From Spiroplasma tabanidicola (GTDB lineage: Bacteria > Bacillota_I > Bacilli_A > Mycoplasmatales > Mycoplasmataceae), in assembly GCF_009730595.1 (NCBI RefSeq), contig NZ_CP046276.1, forward strand, positions 434,001-498,000: 64,000 nt of DNA. The letters run 5' to 3'. The notes under the pieces are model-generated. The model was not told the origin of the DNA, ran no database searches, and saw only the letters and a program-made list of their open reading frames with translations. Position numbers and translations under genes: made by a program. Shown here in pieces: positions 29,121-44,494 of the stretch (position 1 is its first letter; each line of letters opens with the position of its first letter).

Positions 29121-31268
29121 ATGGATTTTCAACAAAAACCAGACCCTTTAAATGATCCAGAAATTTTAAGTAAATATACAAGGGATTTATCAAAGGATGC
29201 AAAAGAAGGAAAAATAGACCCTATTATTGGTAGGGATGATGAAATAATGCGAGTAATTCGTATATTAAGTAGAAAAACAAAAAATAACCCTGTTCTTGTA
29301 GGAGAGCCAGGGGTTGGTAAAACAGCTATAGCAGAAGGGCTTGCTCAAAGAATTAATAAAGGCGATGTCCCAAGCATCTTAAAAAATAAAAGAATTTTAG
29401 AACTAGATATGGGAAGTGTTATGGCTGGTGCTAGCTATCTTGGAGATTATGAAGCAAGAATAAAAGGGATAGTAAATGCAATTCAAAAAGAAAATGGAGA
29501 GATAATCTTATTTATTGATGAGTTACATTTAATTGTTGGTGCTGGAAAAACCGGTAATGGAGGAGGAATGGATGTTTCTAACCTTTTAAAACCAGCTTTA
29601 GCTAGAGGCGGATTAAAAGCCATTGGTGCAACAACTTTAAAAGAATATCGTGAATATATTGAAAAAGATGCCGCTTTAGAAAGAAGATTTCAAAAAGTTA
29701 TGGTATCTGAACCAACAGTTGAAGAAACAATATCAATTTTAAGGGGATTAAAAGAAAAGTTTGAAACATATCATGGAGTAAGAATTCATGATAATGCTTT
29801 AGTAGCAGCAGCACAATTAAGTGATAGATATATTGCAGATCGTTTTTTACCTGATAAAGCTATTGATTTAGTAGATGAAGCAAGTGCAACAATTAAAACT
29901 GAGTTAGCTTCTGTTCCCACTGAATTATATCAAGTTGATAGAAAAGTTATGCAATTAGAAATTGAAAGAGCTGCTTTAAGCAAAGAAACTGATGAAAAAT
30001 CAAAAGAAAGATTAACTTTTAATGAAAAAGAGTTAATGAAATATAAAACAATTCAAAATGAATTAACAAGTAAATGAGAAGAAGAGAAAAAAGCTCATGA
30101 AAAAATTAATCAATTAAGATCAACAATGGATTCATTAAAAACAGAACTAGATCGTGCTCAAGCAGAAGGTAAGTTTGAGAGAGCAGGAGAGATTCAATAT
30201 TCTTTACTTCCAGCGATTGAAAAACAATTAAAAAAAGCGGAAAAAGAAGATGAAAATCAATTAATGTCTGAAGAAGTCTCAGAAAAAGAAATTGCAACAA
30301 TTATTGGAAGATGAACAGGTATTCCAGTTGAAAACTTAATGGAATCAGAAAAACAAAGATTATTAGGTTTAGAAACTTCACTTCGAAAAATGGTTAAAGG
30401 TCAACCAGAAGCATTAAAAGCTGTTAGCGAAGCAATTTTAAGAAGTAGAAGTGGAATTAAAGATCCATCAAAACCGATTGGTAGTTTCTTATTTTTAGGT
30501 CCAACTGGGGTTGGTAAAACTGAAGTTGCAAGAAGCTTAGCAAAACAACTATTTAGTAGTGAGAAAAAAATGATTAGACTTGATATGAGTGAGTATATGG
30601 AAAAACACTCAGTGTCTAAATTAATTGGATCTCCTCCGGGATATGTTGGATATGAAGAAGGTGGAAGACTTACTGAAGCTGTGAGAAGAAACCCTTATTC
30701 AATTGTATTATTTGATGAAGTTGAAAAAGCTCATCCTGATGTATTTAATGTGTTGTTACAAATTTTAGATGATGGAAGAATCACAGATTCTTTAGGAAAA
30801 ACAATTGATTTTAAAAATACAATTATAATTATGACTTCAAATATAGGATCAGATTATTTAATGACCACTGAGCCAGAACTGATTGATGAAAAAGAAATTG
30901 AAAATATGCTTAAAAAATTCTTTAGACCAGAATTCTTAAACAGAATCGACAACATTGTAAGATTTAATCCTCTTTCAAAAGAAGTTATTAGAGAAATTAT
31001 TGAAAAAACTTTAATTGAATTAAAAGAAAGAATTACTGAAAATGGAGAATATATAATCAACTTCTCAGAAACAAGTGTAGAAAAAATCTTAAAAGAAGGT
31101 TATGATAGAGACTTTGGAGCTAGACCAATTAAAAGATATATAGAAAAAAACATCGAAACTGTAATAGCAAAATCAATAGTTTCAAGTGAAATTGAACCTA
31201 AAAGAAACTATGTTCTAGATGTACAAAATGATCATTTTGTGGTTTCTAGTTCAAATAAATTAAATTAG
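29121..31268 (+). CDS. clpB: ATP-dependent disaggregase ClpB
   Basis: ClpB works with DnaK to pull apart protein aggregates. The 715-residue product has two AAA+ modules: Walker A GEPGVGKT (61-68) with Walker B LFIDELH, and Walker A GPTGVGKT (about 460) with [10 protein letters not shown]. Between them is a coiled-coil M domain ([19 protein letters not shown]...), which separates ClpB from ClpC/E. The usual N-terminal substrate domain (about 145 residues) is absent: the protein starts right at [13 protein letters not shown]. This corresponds to the short form also made by internal initiation in other bacteria. Two CIRCE operators and an AGGAGG ribosome site precede it. The terminal TAG is part of the hrcA CIRCE. 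Confidence 0.97.
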
Positions 31269-31291
31269 CACTTGACTACATTAAGTGCTAT
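31265..31291 (+). promoter_or_regulatory. CIRCE operator of hrcA
   Basis: TTAGCACTT-N9-AAGTGCTAT, a 9-9-9 inverted repeat that overlaps the clpB stop codon and contains the -35 box of the following promoter. It implies HrcA autoregulation. As RNA the same repeat could also act as a weak clpB terminator. Confidence 0.85.
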
Positions 31292-31300
31292 TGGTACACT
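31272..31300 (+). promoter_or_regulatory. hrcA promoter
   Basis: TTGACT (31272-31277) and TACACT (31295-31300) have 17-base spacing; the -35 lies inside the CIRCE. Confidence 0.7.
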
Positions 31301-31326
31301 AAAAAAGGATTGTTCGGGAGGTTTTT

Positions 31327-32346
31327 ATGTTAACTAAAAGACAAGAGATAATCTTAAGACTAATTATTGAAGAATACATAAAAACAGCTTCTCCTGTAGG
31401 TTCAAAACGAATACAAGAAGTTATGTCAATTGATATATCTTCTGCAACAATTAGAAACGAGTCAGCATTTTTAGAAGAACATGGTTTTTTAGAAAAAGCT
31501 CATACTTCTTCTGGGAGAGTGCCCTCGACAAAAGGTTATAGATATTATGTAGATAATCTTATGAAGAGAAATAACATTGAAGATGTAAAACAACAAATTG
31601 AAGAAATTTTTAAAAGAAGAGGTGCAACAATTGATGAAATCTTAGAACAAACTTCTAAGATTTTAAGCGAAATGACAAAGTTAGCAACAGTTGTATCTAC
31701 TAGCGAAAATATAGAAGAAGTTAAATTAAATAGAGTCGAGTTAGTACCGCTATCTCCAAAAAGTGCAGTTGTTATATTTATACTTTCAAATGGAAGTATT
31801 GAAAATAAAACAATTGATTTAGATTCTGTTTCAATTGAAGAACTAAAAATCTCAATTGATTTATTTAACGAAAGATTATCAAACTCTAAAATTCAAGAAA
31901 TTGAATTTAAAGTACAAGCAATTGTTCCAATTCTAAAAGAACAAGTTAAAAAGTATGAATTTATATTACATACATTCGTAAGTGCTTTATTGCATACTGG
32001 TTCTTCTCAATTTAAAACTGGAGGAATGAAATATTTGCTTGAAAACCCAGAATTCAACGATCCTAACAAAATTAAAAGTATTGTTGAATTTATAGAAGGA
32101 GCTTCTCCGTTTGTTTGATTTAAATCACATTTAAACAATCATTCAAAACCAGCTGTAGCAATTGGTTTTGAAACAGGTATAGGTAATGACGATATTGCAG
32201 TTGTTGGTACTAACTTTCCCACAGACACGGGTGGGAAAGGGACTTTGGCTCTAGTTGGGCCAAAAAGAATTCAGTATGATAAGGTATCTGACTTATTAGA
32301 ATGAATTAGTCTAAAAATTGAAGAGTTCCACAAAGGAGAAGAGTAG
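31327..32346 (+). CDS. hrcA: Heat-inducible transcription repressor HrcA
   Basis: HrcA represses chaperone genes by binding CIRCE; its folding depends on chaperones, closing a feedback loop. The 339-residue protein has the N-terminal winged-helix (LTKRQEIILRLIIEEYIKTASPVGS, SSATIRNESAFLEEHGFLEKAHTSSGRVPS) and the long C-terminal regulatory domain ending after IGFETGIGNDDIAVVGTNF. The GGGAGG ribosome site precedes the ATG. It starts the hrcA-grpE-(2 genes)-dnaK-dnaJ run and its own promoter carries a CIRCE. Confidence 0.96.
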
Positions 32347-32348
32347 AT

Positions 32349-33017
32349 ATGGAAAAAGAAAAGTATAAAAAAGTATTTGATTTAATCAATAATGTTAAAA
32401 AAGAATTAAATATTGATTCAAATTTGAATAACAATATTCCAAAACAGCAAACTGATAATAATAATGTAGATTTAAATGATAAAACAAACATTAAACACGA
32501 AAAAGACAGCAAGTCTGATTCCAAACAATCTGAAGAAAAACCATTAACAAGTATTGAACTTTTAGAATTAGAGTTTGTAGATTTATTAGAAACAAACTCT
32601 AAATTAGAAGAACAAAAACTAATGGCGGTTGCAGATAATCAAAATACTGTAAGAAGATATCAAAATGAAGCTGCATCAGTTAGAAAATATGGGGGAGAAA
32701 AACTTGCAACTGAGTTACTACCAGCAATTGATATGTTTAGATCAGTTTTAAAAACAAGTCCCGATAATCCAGAAATTAAAAATTATTTAATTGGTTTTGA
32801 AATGATAATCAATCAAATTGATCAAGCATTATCAAACGCAGGACTTTCAATGATTCAAACAAAAATTGGAGATGAATTAGATCCAAATATTCATAACGCA
32901 ATTGATCAAATTGAAACAAAAGATGTAAAAAGTGGAAGAATTGCAGCTATTGTTTCAAATGGTTATCGATTACATGACAGAGTAATAAAACATGTTGGTG
33001 TAAAAGTTGCTAAATAA
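32349..33017 (+). CDS. grpE: Nucleotide exchange factor GrpE
   Basis: GrpE releases ADP from DnaK. The 222-residue product has a long Asn/Lys/Ser-rich N-terminal extension (about 70 residues), then the coiled-coil helix and the family region RYQNEAASVRKYGGEKLATELLPAIDMF, LIGFEMIINQIDQALSNAGL and the C-terminal beta domain DPNIHNAIDQIE...VKVAK. It starts 2 bases after the hrcA stop with GGAGAAGAG as ribosome site inside the hrcA end. Normal length is about 190, so the extension is the odd part. Confidence 0.95.
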   Translation: MEKEKYKKVFDLINNVKKELNIDSNLNNNIPKQQTDNNNVDLNDKTNIKHEKDSKSDSKQSEEKPLTSIELLELEFVDLLETNSKLEEQKLMAVADNQNTVRRYQNEAASVRKYGGEKLATELLPAIDMFRSVLKTSPDNPEIKNYLIGFEMIINQIDQALSNAGLSMIQTKIGDELDPNIHNAIDQIETKDVKSGRIAAIVSNGYRLHDRVIKHVGVKVAK

Positions 33018-33028
33018 GTTTAATTAAA

Positions 33029-33226
33029 ATGATTAAAGAAAAAAAATTTAAAAATGTGGTTATTAATAAAGAAGTTTTAAAAATTAAAGTTGGAAAAGGA
33101 ATTTTAATTAAAGAACTAGAAAAAGATAACGACATTGAACATAAAATTAAAAAAATAGCTAGTGAAATTGATGATTATGTTCAAAATGAAGTTTATCAAT
33201 CAATTTTAGAAAAAAAAGTAATTTAA
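33029..33226 (+). CDS. Hypothetical 65-residue protein between grpE and dnaK
   Basis: A small basic protein (MIKEKKFKNVVINKEVLKIKVG...) with alternating hydrophobic residues at the N-terminus and an acidic amphipathic helix (HKIKKIASEIDDYVQNEVYQ) after it. No signal, no cysteine. It lies 11 bases after grpE, with no good Shine-Dalgarno. I do not recognise it; its place within the chaperone operon suggests co-expression only. Confidence 0.55.
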   Translation: MIKEKKFKNVVINKEVLKIKVGKGILIKELEKDNDIEHKIKKIASEIDDYVQNEVYQSILEKKVI

Positions 33227-33261
33227 AATACTAATTATTAAAAATGAAATGAGAAAAAATA

Positions 33262-35675
<2,414 letters not shown>

Positions 35676-35690
35676 AAAAGTAAATAATTC

Positions 35691-35716
35691 AAAACAACTT
35701 ATTCTAGTTGTTTTTT
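35691..35716 (+). terminator. Hairpin between dnaK and dnaJ
   Basis: AAAACAACT-TATTCT-AGTTGTTTT stem with a short T run. It could end part of the dnaK transcripts and lower dnaJ expression relative to dnaK. Confidence 0.65.
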
Positions 35717-35737
35717 CAAAAGAGAGTGAGGTTTATT

Positions 35738-36913
35738 ATGGCTAAACGTGATTATTATGAAATTCTTGGAGTTAGCAAAAGTGCAACTGAAGATGAAATT
35801 AAAAAAGCATATCGTAAATTAGCTAAAAAATACCACCCTGATGTTAATAAAAATCATGATGCAGAAGAAAAATTTAAAGAAGCAACTGAAGCATGTGAAG
35901 TTTTATTAGATCCTAAAAAAAGAAAAATGTATGATCAATTCGGTCATGATGGTTTAAAAGGAATGGGTCAAGGTTCTGGATTCGGAGACTTCGGAGACTT
36001 CGGAGACTTCTTCTCTAATATGTCAGGATCAACAGGTGGAGGAGCTGGAGACTTTTTCTCAGATATTTTCTCAAGTTTTTTTGGTGGTAGTGCTAAAAAA
36101 TCTGGATTTAGTGGATTCGGAAGTAACAAACGTTCTTCAGGACCAGAAGCTTCAAGAGGTAAAGATATTATTATCGAAATAAACCTTACTTTAAAAGAGT
36201 TATTGTTCGGAGTTAATAAAGAAATAGTTTTAGATTTAATTTCAAAATGTGAAGTTTGTGATGGAGTTGGTGCAAAAAACAAAAGTGACATTGTAACTTG
36301 TGAAGTTTGTGATGGAGTTGGTATGGTAACTGTTGTTCAAGAATTTGGATTTACAAAGTTTCAAAGTAATCAAGCTTGTCCAAAATGTAAAGGACACGGT
36401 AAAAAAAATGCTAATCCATGTAAATCTTGTCATGGAGAAGGTGTTAAAAAGAAAAAAGAACCAGTTATGTTTAATATCCCAAAAGGTTTATCTCCAGGAG
36501 AAAAAGTTATTTTAAGAAATTCTGGTAATGAAGGAAAAAATGGTGGACCTAAAGGACATATCTATGCCGATATATTTTTAAATGCTTCTAAAAAATTAGT
36601 AATTGTTGATAATTATAATATTAAAGGAGTTTTAAATATTTCTTATTTGGATGCCATATTAAAAAATGATATAACTATTGAAACTCTTGATGGTCAAATC
36701 AATGTTAATATACCAAAAAATGTAAAAAATGGTGATATTATAGTTGTTGCAAATCATGGATTATATAAAGGAATCAAAAGTAATAAGCGTGGAGATTTAC
36801 TTTTAGAAATAAATATTAAAGTACCAAATGAAATTAACAATGAAGAAAAAGAAATTATGGAAAAACTATACAAATTAAACAACTTTAAAGTTGAAAATGA
36901 ATTCAAAGAATAG
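35738..36913 (+). CDS. dnaJ: Chaperone protein DnaJ (Hsp40)
   Basis: DnaJ stimulates DnaK ATPase and presents substrates. The 391-residue protein has the J domain with HPD at residues 33-35, a Gly/Phe linker that contains three tandem GDF units, a zinc domain with four CxxCxGxG-type repeats (CEVCDGVG twice, [16 protein letters not shown]), and a C-terminal substrate domain. The ATG at 35738 gives [16 protein letters not shown] and has a GAGTGAGG ribosome site; an earlier in-frame start would lie inside the hairpin. All key residues are intact. Confidence 0.97.
   Translation: MAKRDYYEILGVSKSATEDEIKKAYRKLAKKYHPDVNKNHDAEEKFKEATEACEVLLDPKKRKMYDQFGHDGLKGMGQGSGFGDFGDFGDFFSNMSGSTGGGAGDFFSDIFSSFFGGSAKKSGFSGFGSNKRSSGPEASRGKDIIIEINLTLKELLFGVNKEIVLDLISKCEVCDGVGAKNKSDIVTCEVCDGVGMVTVVQEFGFTKFQSNQACPKCKGHGKKNANPCKSCHGEGVKKKKEPVMFNIPKGLSPGEKVILRNSGNEGKNGGPKGHIYADIFLNASKKLVIVDNYNIKGVLNISYLDAILKNDITIETLDGQINVNIPKNVKNGDIIVVANHGLYKGIKSNKRGDLLLEINIKVPNEINNEEKEIMEKLYKLNNFKVENEFKE
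35981..36007 (+). repeat. Three tandem 9-bp repeats within dnaJ
   Basis: TTCGGAGAC occurs three times in a row, coding for FGD units in the Gly/Phe region. In-frame 9-bp units could expand or contract without breaking the gene. Confidence 0.8.
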
Positions 36914-36931
36914 CATTTATGCTATTTTTTT
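36910..36931 (+). terminator. Terminator of dnaJ
   Basis: ATAGCA-TTTA-TGCTAT followed by seven T; the stem overlaps the dnaJ TAG stop. Confidence 0.75.
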
Positions 36932-36972
36932 GATTCTTTAAATAATGTATAATAACTAAATAGGGGTAATGT

Positions 36973-39572
<2,600 letters not shown>

Positions 39573-39630
39573 TTTTAAAATAGCAAATAAATAGTTTAAA
39601 ATGAAAGTAACATATTAAGGAGATGAAGAC

Positions 39631-40287
39631 ATGTTTTTTGCAGATGGTGAAAGTGGAGGTTTATTTGGAGGAAGTAGTACCACTACAACAATTATTTTTG
39701 CTGTTATTGTATTAGTTATTATTATATTTATAGTAATTTCATCAATTACAAGTAAAAAAGCACAAAAAAAAGAACAAGCTAAAAGAAAAAAGGTGGTTAA
39801 AGAAGAAATTAAAAACTATCTATCACAAACTCAAAATCAAAAAAATATTAAAATAGAGTATGAAAAAGTTTATGCTCGTAAAGGACCAGAATATAAATAT
39901 CGAGATGTATTTGATGTTATTGTCCAAATGTATGAACCAAAAACAAATGAATTAATTAAAACTGCAGCTTATGAAGTTGAAGGAATAACAACAAAAGCTG
40001 ATAAAAAAACTTACAATACTGCTTGACAAGTTAATAAAGAATTAGATATTGAAGATACAAAAAAACGTATAGCAATAGCTGAGAAAAAAATTAAACTTTC
40101 TAAAGAAGAAAGAAAAATAATGAGAGCAGAAGAGATTGTTAGATCAAAAGAACTAAGAGCTAATTTAAAAGCTGAAGAAGCAAAAATTAAAGAAACACAA
40201 GCAAAACAAAAAGCAAATCCATCATTAAGAGTTCCAGACGAAGTTAAAGCAGCAACAGTTAAATTTATTCCAAAGAGAAACAAATAA
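39631..40287 (+). CDS. Membrane-anchored coiled-coil protein, 218 residues
   Basis: After a short Gly/Ser/Thr-rich N-terminus (ADGESGGLFGGSSTTTT), one hydrophobic helix (residues about 20-42, IIFAVIVLVIIIFIVISSI) is followed by a Lys-rich stop-transfer and a long charged, helical cytosolic domain with clear coiled-coil character towards the C-terminus. It is a bitopic membrane protein of unknown function. AAGGAGATG is the ribosome site. A terminator follows, so it may be co-transcribed with mnmA or form its own unit. Confidence 0.7.
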
Positions 40288-40316
40288 CGCTTTCTTTTAA
40301 TAAGGTGTTATTTTTT
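40282..40316 (+). terminator. Terminator after the coiled-coil membrane protein gene
   Basis: A 12-bp stem (AAATAACGCTTT with AAGGTGTTATTT, two G-T pairs) around an 8-base loop, ending in T7; it overlaps the stop codon. Confidence 0.8.
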
Positions 40317-40344
40317 TATATAATTAAAAAAGTTGAGGGTATTT

Positions 40345-42411
40345 ATGGAATTAAAAAATGTTGTTAAAAAGAAAGATTTTATAAAATGATTTGCAAGTTG
40401 TAATAAAGAAGCTTGAGTTTTTCATAATTTAAAAAATTTTGAAAAAGCAATTCATTTAAGAGACAAAAAAGTGTATGAGTTTTTTTTAACTGAAGAACTC
40501 GAAGAAGGCGGTTTTGAATCAGGTTCTGGATTTGACCCCTTAGAATTATATAAAAATATTTTAAATAATAAAGATCTAAGCGAAGAACAAAAGAAACAAA
40601 AAGAATTATTACTAAATATTTTAGATGAATTTGATGGATTAGAGTTGTCAACAATAAATAACAACTTTATTTTAGATGGTAATGACACAGGTCAAGCAGC
40701 AAGAGAGTATTTTATAGAAATGCTAACAAAAGAAAATATAAAAAATAACACTAATTTTAAATATTATGATTTTCAACAATCCGGATATCAAGATTCTAAA
40801 TGGAAAACAATTGAATTAATCAATAATCCAGAATATAAATTATTTTTTGAACCAACTTTCGAAAAGTATGATGGAAAAATGAAAACACGTTGTGATATTT
40901 TATTTAAAAATGAAGACGGTAGTTTCGATATAATTGAAGTAAAAGCATCTACAAAAGAAAAAGATTCGCATTTTTTTGATTTATTCTATCAGTGATATAT
41001 CGTTTCTGAATCAATAATAATAAAGAATATTAAATTATGCCTACTTAATAAAGAGTATTTTAGAGGGGTAAATGGAAAATTATATATGACCGAAGATTTA
41101 AATGATACTTCTAATTTAGTTGATTATAAACTTGAGGTAGAAGAAATTTTAAAAAGAAAAATTGTAATACAAGAAGAAGAACCAGACTATTTAAATTATG
41201 ATAAATTATTTATTTTAAATAATTCAATAGAAAAAAGAAAAATTAGAATTGATTATATAGATTTTTTTAAATCCATAAGAGATAACTTTGAAATAGATAA
41301 TGAGATTTTAAAAATGTCTAATACTTTTATAAATGATAAAATATTAAGTGATAAAATGTGTGGATGTTATGAGCTAGATTTTAAAAATTTAAATTTAAAA
41401 ATAAAAGAAAAAGTTTGTAGTCATGTTGTTAAATGATTTAACAAAAAAAAGTTCTCAATTTTTGATTTACCAAAAAATAAAGAAAAATCAGCAAGATTTT
41501 ATTATGATAAAAATAAGGTATATATTGAAGACTTAGATTGAGGAGACATAAACTCATTTTTTTATAAAAATGGTGAAAAAGAATATTTCAATGAAGATTG
41601 TAAAAAAATCATAAAAATTACTCAGAATTATATTAAAAAAAATAATAATATAAACATTATGGATATGGTTGATATTAATAAAAAAGAAGTTCTAAAAGAA
41701 GTTGTTAGAGATTACTTTAATTATCCAATTTATATGTTTGATTTTGAAACGTCAATGTGAGCGATACCTAAATATAATAAATCTAAAAGTTATCAGCAAA
41801 TACCTTTTCAATTTTCTGTTCATATAATTACAAATGAAAATTATGATTTTAAAAATCCTGATAAAACTATGATTCATTATAATTTTATAGCAAAATCTCC
41901 AAATGATCCAAGACCAGAATTTTTAAGTAATTTTTTAAAAGCTTGTTTTTTAAAAGGTCCTGGAAAATATGTTGCTTACAATAAATCATTTGAAAGAATG
42001 GTCATTAAAGACTTAATATTAATGTTTCCGGAATTCATTAAACCATTAAAATATATATATGAAAACACAATAGATTTGATGAACTTTTTTCAACTTCCTA
42101 AAAATAACTGACTAATATATCATCCTGAGTTTAGAGGTTCAGCCTCTATAAAGGTGACTCAGCCAGTTCTGGATAGTTCATTAACTTATAAAGATTTAAA
42201 AATTAATAAAGGAGATAAGGCAAGTTCGGTTTTTAGGAGATTTGCAGATAATTATTTTAGTCAAGACTTATGAGATAAATTATACAAACCAGATATGTTG
42301 CTATATTGTGATCGAGATACTCTTGCAATGGTTGTAATTTTACAAGTTGTAATAAATTATATAAAAGAAACATCACCAGATATTTTAAAAGAAATTAAAG
42401 GGGAAATTTAA
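40345..42411 (+). CDS. DUF2779-type protein: RecB-like plus DEDD-like nuclease
   Basis: A 688-residue two-module protein. The N-terminal module has a PD-(D/E)xK nuclease core: CDILFKN (Asp near residue 184) followed by FDIIEVKAST (Glu near 198, Lys near 200), as in RecB/Cas4 nucleases. The C-terminal module has YMFDFETSMW (near residue 467) with IPFQFSVHI after it, and later YNKSFERMVIKDL and YCDRDTLAMV, a spacing expected of a DEDD 3'-5' exonuclease. This architecture matches the DUF2779 family. Cysteines flank the nuclease modules but no clear Fe-S motif is certain. It has a TTGAGGG ribosome site and its stop abuts the fmt ATG. Its biological role is not known. Confidence 0.85.
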
Positions 42412-43362
42412 ATGAAATATAAAGTTATATTTTGTGGAACGCCACCAATTGCAGTAGAAGTTTTAAAAGGATTAGAAGCTTTAAATCTTGAAATAGTTTG
42501 TGTTATTACACAACCAGATAAAATGGTTGGGAGAAAAAAAGTTTTAACTCCATCCGTTGTAAAAGGATATGCATTGGTAAAAAATTACAATATTTTACAA
42601 CCAGCAAATATTAAAGATGCATTTGAAGAAATAAAAAAATATAATGCTGACTTTTTATTAACTTGTGCATTTGGACAATTTATACCTGAAAACATTTTAA
42701 GCTTATTTAAAAACTCAATAAATGTGCATGGTTCAATTTTGCCAAAATATCGAGGTGGAAGTCCGATTCAATACGCAATTATGAATGGAGATAAACAAAC
42801 CGGTATTAGTTTAATGAAAATGATTAAAAAGATGGATGCTGGAGAAGTTTATAAAACTGAACTAATAGATATTTTAGATGAAGATGATAGTGGAAGTTTA
42901 TTTGAAAAAATGGGAAAACTTGCTAATCAAATGATTCAAAAATATTTAATTGATATTTTTGAAAAAAAAATAGTAGGAGTAGCTCAAGATGAGAGTCAAG
43001 CAACTTTTGCATATAATCTTTCAAATGAACAAGAAAAAATTGATTGATCAAAATCTAATATTGAAGTATTAAATTTCATAAGATCACAATCTCCTTTACC
43101 AATAGCTTTTACATATTTAGGTGATGAAAGAATCAAAATAAAAAAAGCAAGATTAGTAAAAGATGATGAAAAATATATTTCTTTATTAAAAATATTTCAA
43201 CCTGGTGAAATAATTTATTTAGATAAAGAAGGTATAATTGTACAAACAGGTCAAGGAATTATAAAAATTTTAGAATTACAAAGAGCTGGTAAAAAAATGG
43301 GAAGTGCTGGAATATATAAATTTGAAAACTCACCATTTTTACCTACTTGTATGTTCAAATAA
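42412..43362 (+). CDS. fmt: Methionyl-tRNA formyltransferase
   Basis: Fmt formylates initiator Met-tRNA with 10-formyl-tetrahydrofolate. The 316-residue protein shows KVIFCGTPPIAVEVL, the folate-binding/catalytic loop NVHGSILPKYRGGSPIQYAI with the catalytic Asn-His pair, and GISLMKMIKKMDAGEVY, followed by the C-terminal OB-like domain. It starts immediately after the DUF2779 stop; AAAGGGGAAA serves as SD. The frame reads through a TGA Trp at about residue 212. Confidence 0.96.
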
Positions 43363-43426
43363 TATTAAATAACTAAGTTTTTGTATATAATATAAAATAT
43401 AATATTTTAAATATAAGGAGATTTAT

Positions 43427-43987
43427 ATGTTAGTAAACGATTTAAGACCTGGAACAACTTTTTTATATGACGGGAACATATTTGTTGTTTTAGATTATTC
43501 TTTTTCAAAATCAGGAAGACAACAAGGGAAAGTTACAGTTAAAGTTAAAAACTTAAGAAGTGGATCAAGAGTTGAATTAACTTTCACAGGTGGAGATAAA
43601 GTAGAAAAAGCAATGGTAGAAAAAAAAGATATGCAATATCTTTATAATGATGGAAGCAATTGTATGTTAATGAATACTGAAACTTATGATCAAGTTGAAA
43701 TAAGTTCAAATAAATTAGAATGAGAATTAAAATTTCTTGTTGAAGGAACAATGGTAAAAATGACAGAATACAATGGTGAAGTTCTTGGAATTACAATACC
43801 AGAGAAAATGGAATTAACAATTAGTGAAGCAGAACCAGCTGTAAAAGGTGATACTACTAGTGGTGCACAAAAAAAAGCTGTTTTAGAAACCGGATTAGAA
43901 ATAATGGTTCCTTTATTTATTAAAGAAGGAGAAAAAGTTGTAATTAATACGACAGATGGAAAATATTCAGGAAGAGCTTCTAGTTAA
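43427..43987 (+). CDS. efp: Elongation factor P
   Basis: EF-P relieves ribosome stalling at polyproline. The 186-residue product has three beta domains: MLVNDLRPGTTFLYDGNIFVVLDY, SFSKSGRQQGKVTVKVKNLRSGS with the tip residue Arg/Lys region, and the C-terminal KGDTTSGAQKKAVLETGLEIMVPLFI. The tip holds SGRQQG, where lysine-type EF-Ps carry a modified Lys, so the modification type is not clear. A TATAAT at 43386-43391 and AAGGAG upstream fit its own promoter and start. Confidence 0.97.
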
Positions 43988-44010
43988 ACGAAAAGAAAAG
44001 AGTGATTTAT

Positions 44011-44304
44011 ATGTATTTTTCGATTGAAAGAAATGTTAATGGTAATTTAGAAGTCGAAGAAAAAATTATTGATAAAATTGTAGAATACCATATAACTAGT
44101 GCTACTAAGGGGATTAAAAAAGTTAAAGCAACAATTAGTATGCATCATGAAAGTATTTTATTCATTTTAATAAAAATGACTGTTACAAAAAAAGAAGATT
44201 TAGTAATTGATGAAGCAAAAATTAAGTCTGTAATTGAAGAATCAATCAAAAAGAATTTTTTAATAAGACCCAAAAATATTGCCTTTGCATATATTAAAGG
44301 CTAA
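44011..44304 (+). CDS. yqhY: Asp23/Gls24 family protein (YqhY-like)
   Basis: A 97-residue Asp23/Gls24 family protein, recognised from IDKIVEYHITSATKGIKKVKATI and the later KIKSVIEESIKKNF. In Firmicutes yqhY lies directly after efp, and the same synteny holds here, which supports the assignment. The family is implicated in control of acetyl-CoA carboxylase or envelope stress in Firmicutes; Mollicutes lack that pathway in many species, so the role here is open. The ATG at 44011 follows AAAAGAGTG with 7-base spacing. Confidence 0.82.
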   Translation: MYFSIERNVNGNLEVEEKIIDKIVEYHITSATKGIKKVKATISMHHESILFILIKMTVTKKEDLVIDEAKIKSVIEESIKKNFLIRPKNIAFAYIKG

Positions 44305-44331
44305 CAACAAGTTTAAGCTTGTTGTTTTTGT
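44303..44331 (+). terminator. Terminator of the efp-yqhY unit
   Basis: AACAACAAG-TTTAAG-CTTGTTGTT perfect 9-bp stem followed by TTTG; it overlaps the stop codon. Confidence 0.8.
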
Positions 44332-44422
44332 TAATTTTAAAAAGTTATTAAAAAATATTTTTATTTTTTTAAAATTTGATAAAATTGTATAAATTTATAA
44401 TGTTATGTGAGATACTTAAAGG

Positions 44423-44451
44423 TTGACTTTAAAAAGGGTAAAAAATAGTAT
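44423..44451 (+). promoter_or_regulatory. Promoter of the coiled-coil gene cluster
   Basis: TTGACT (44423-44428), 17 bases, TAGTAT (44446-44451), with an overlapping TATAAT just after. It lies about 45 bases before the next ATG with an AGGAGG ribosome site between, and serves a gene with CGT-rich Arg codons, suggesting high expression. Confidence 0.6.
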
Positions 44452-44494
44452 ATAATAATTAAGAATTATAGGTAAAAATTAGGAGGAAATTGAT

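Noticed and set aside
43398-43426. Several further TATAAT-like boxes before efp and elsewhere
   Set aside because: In AT-rich spacers such boxes arise by chance; only those with a matching -35 or extended -10 and sensible distance to a gene were listed.
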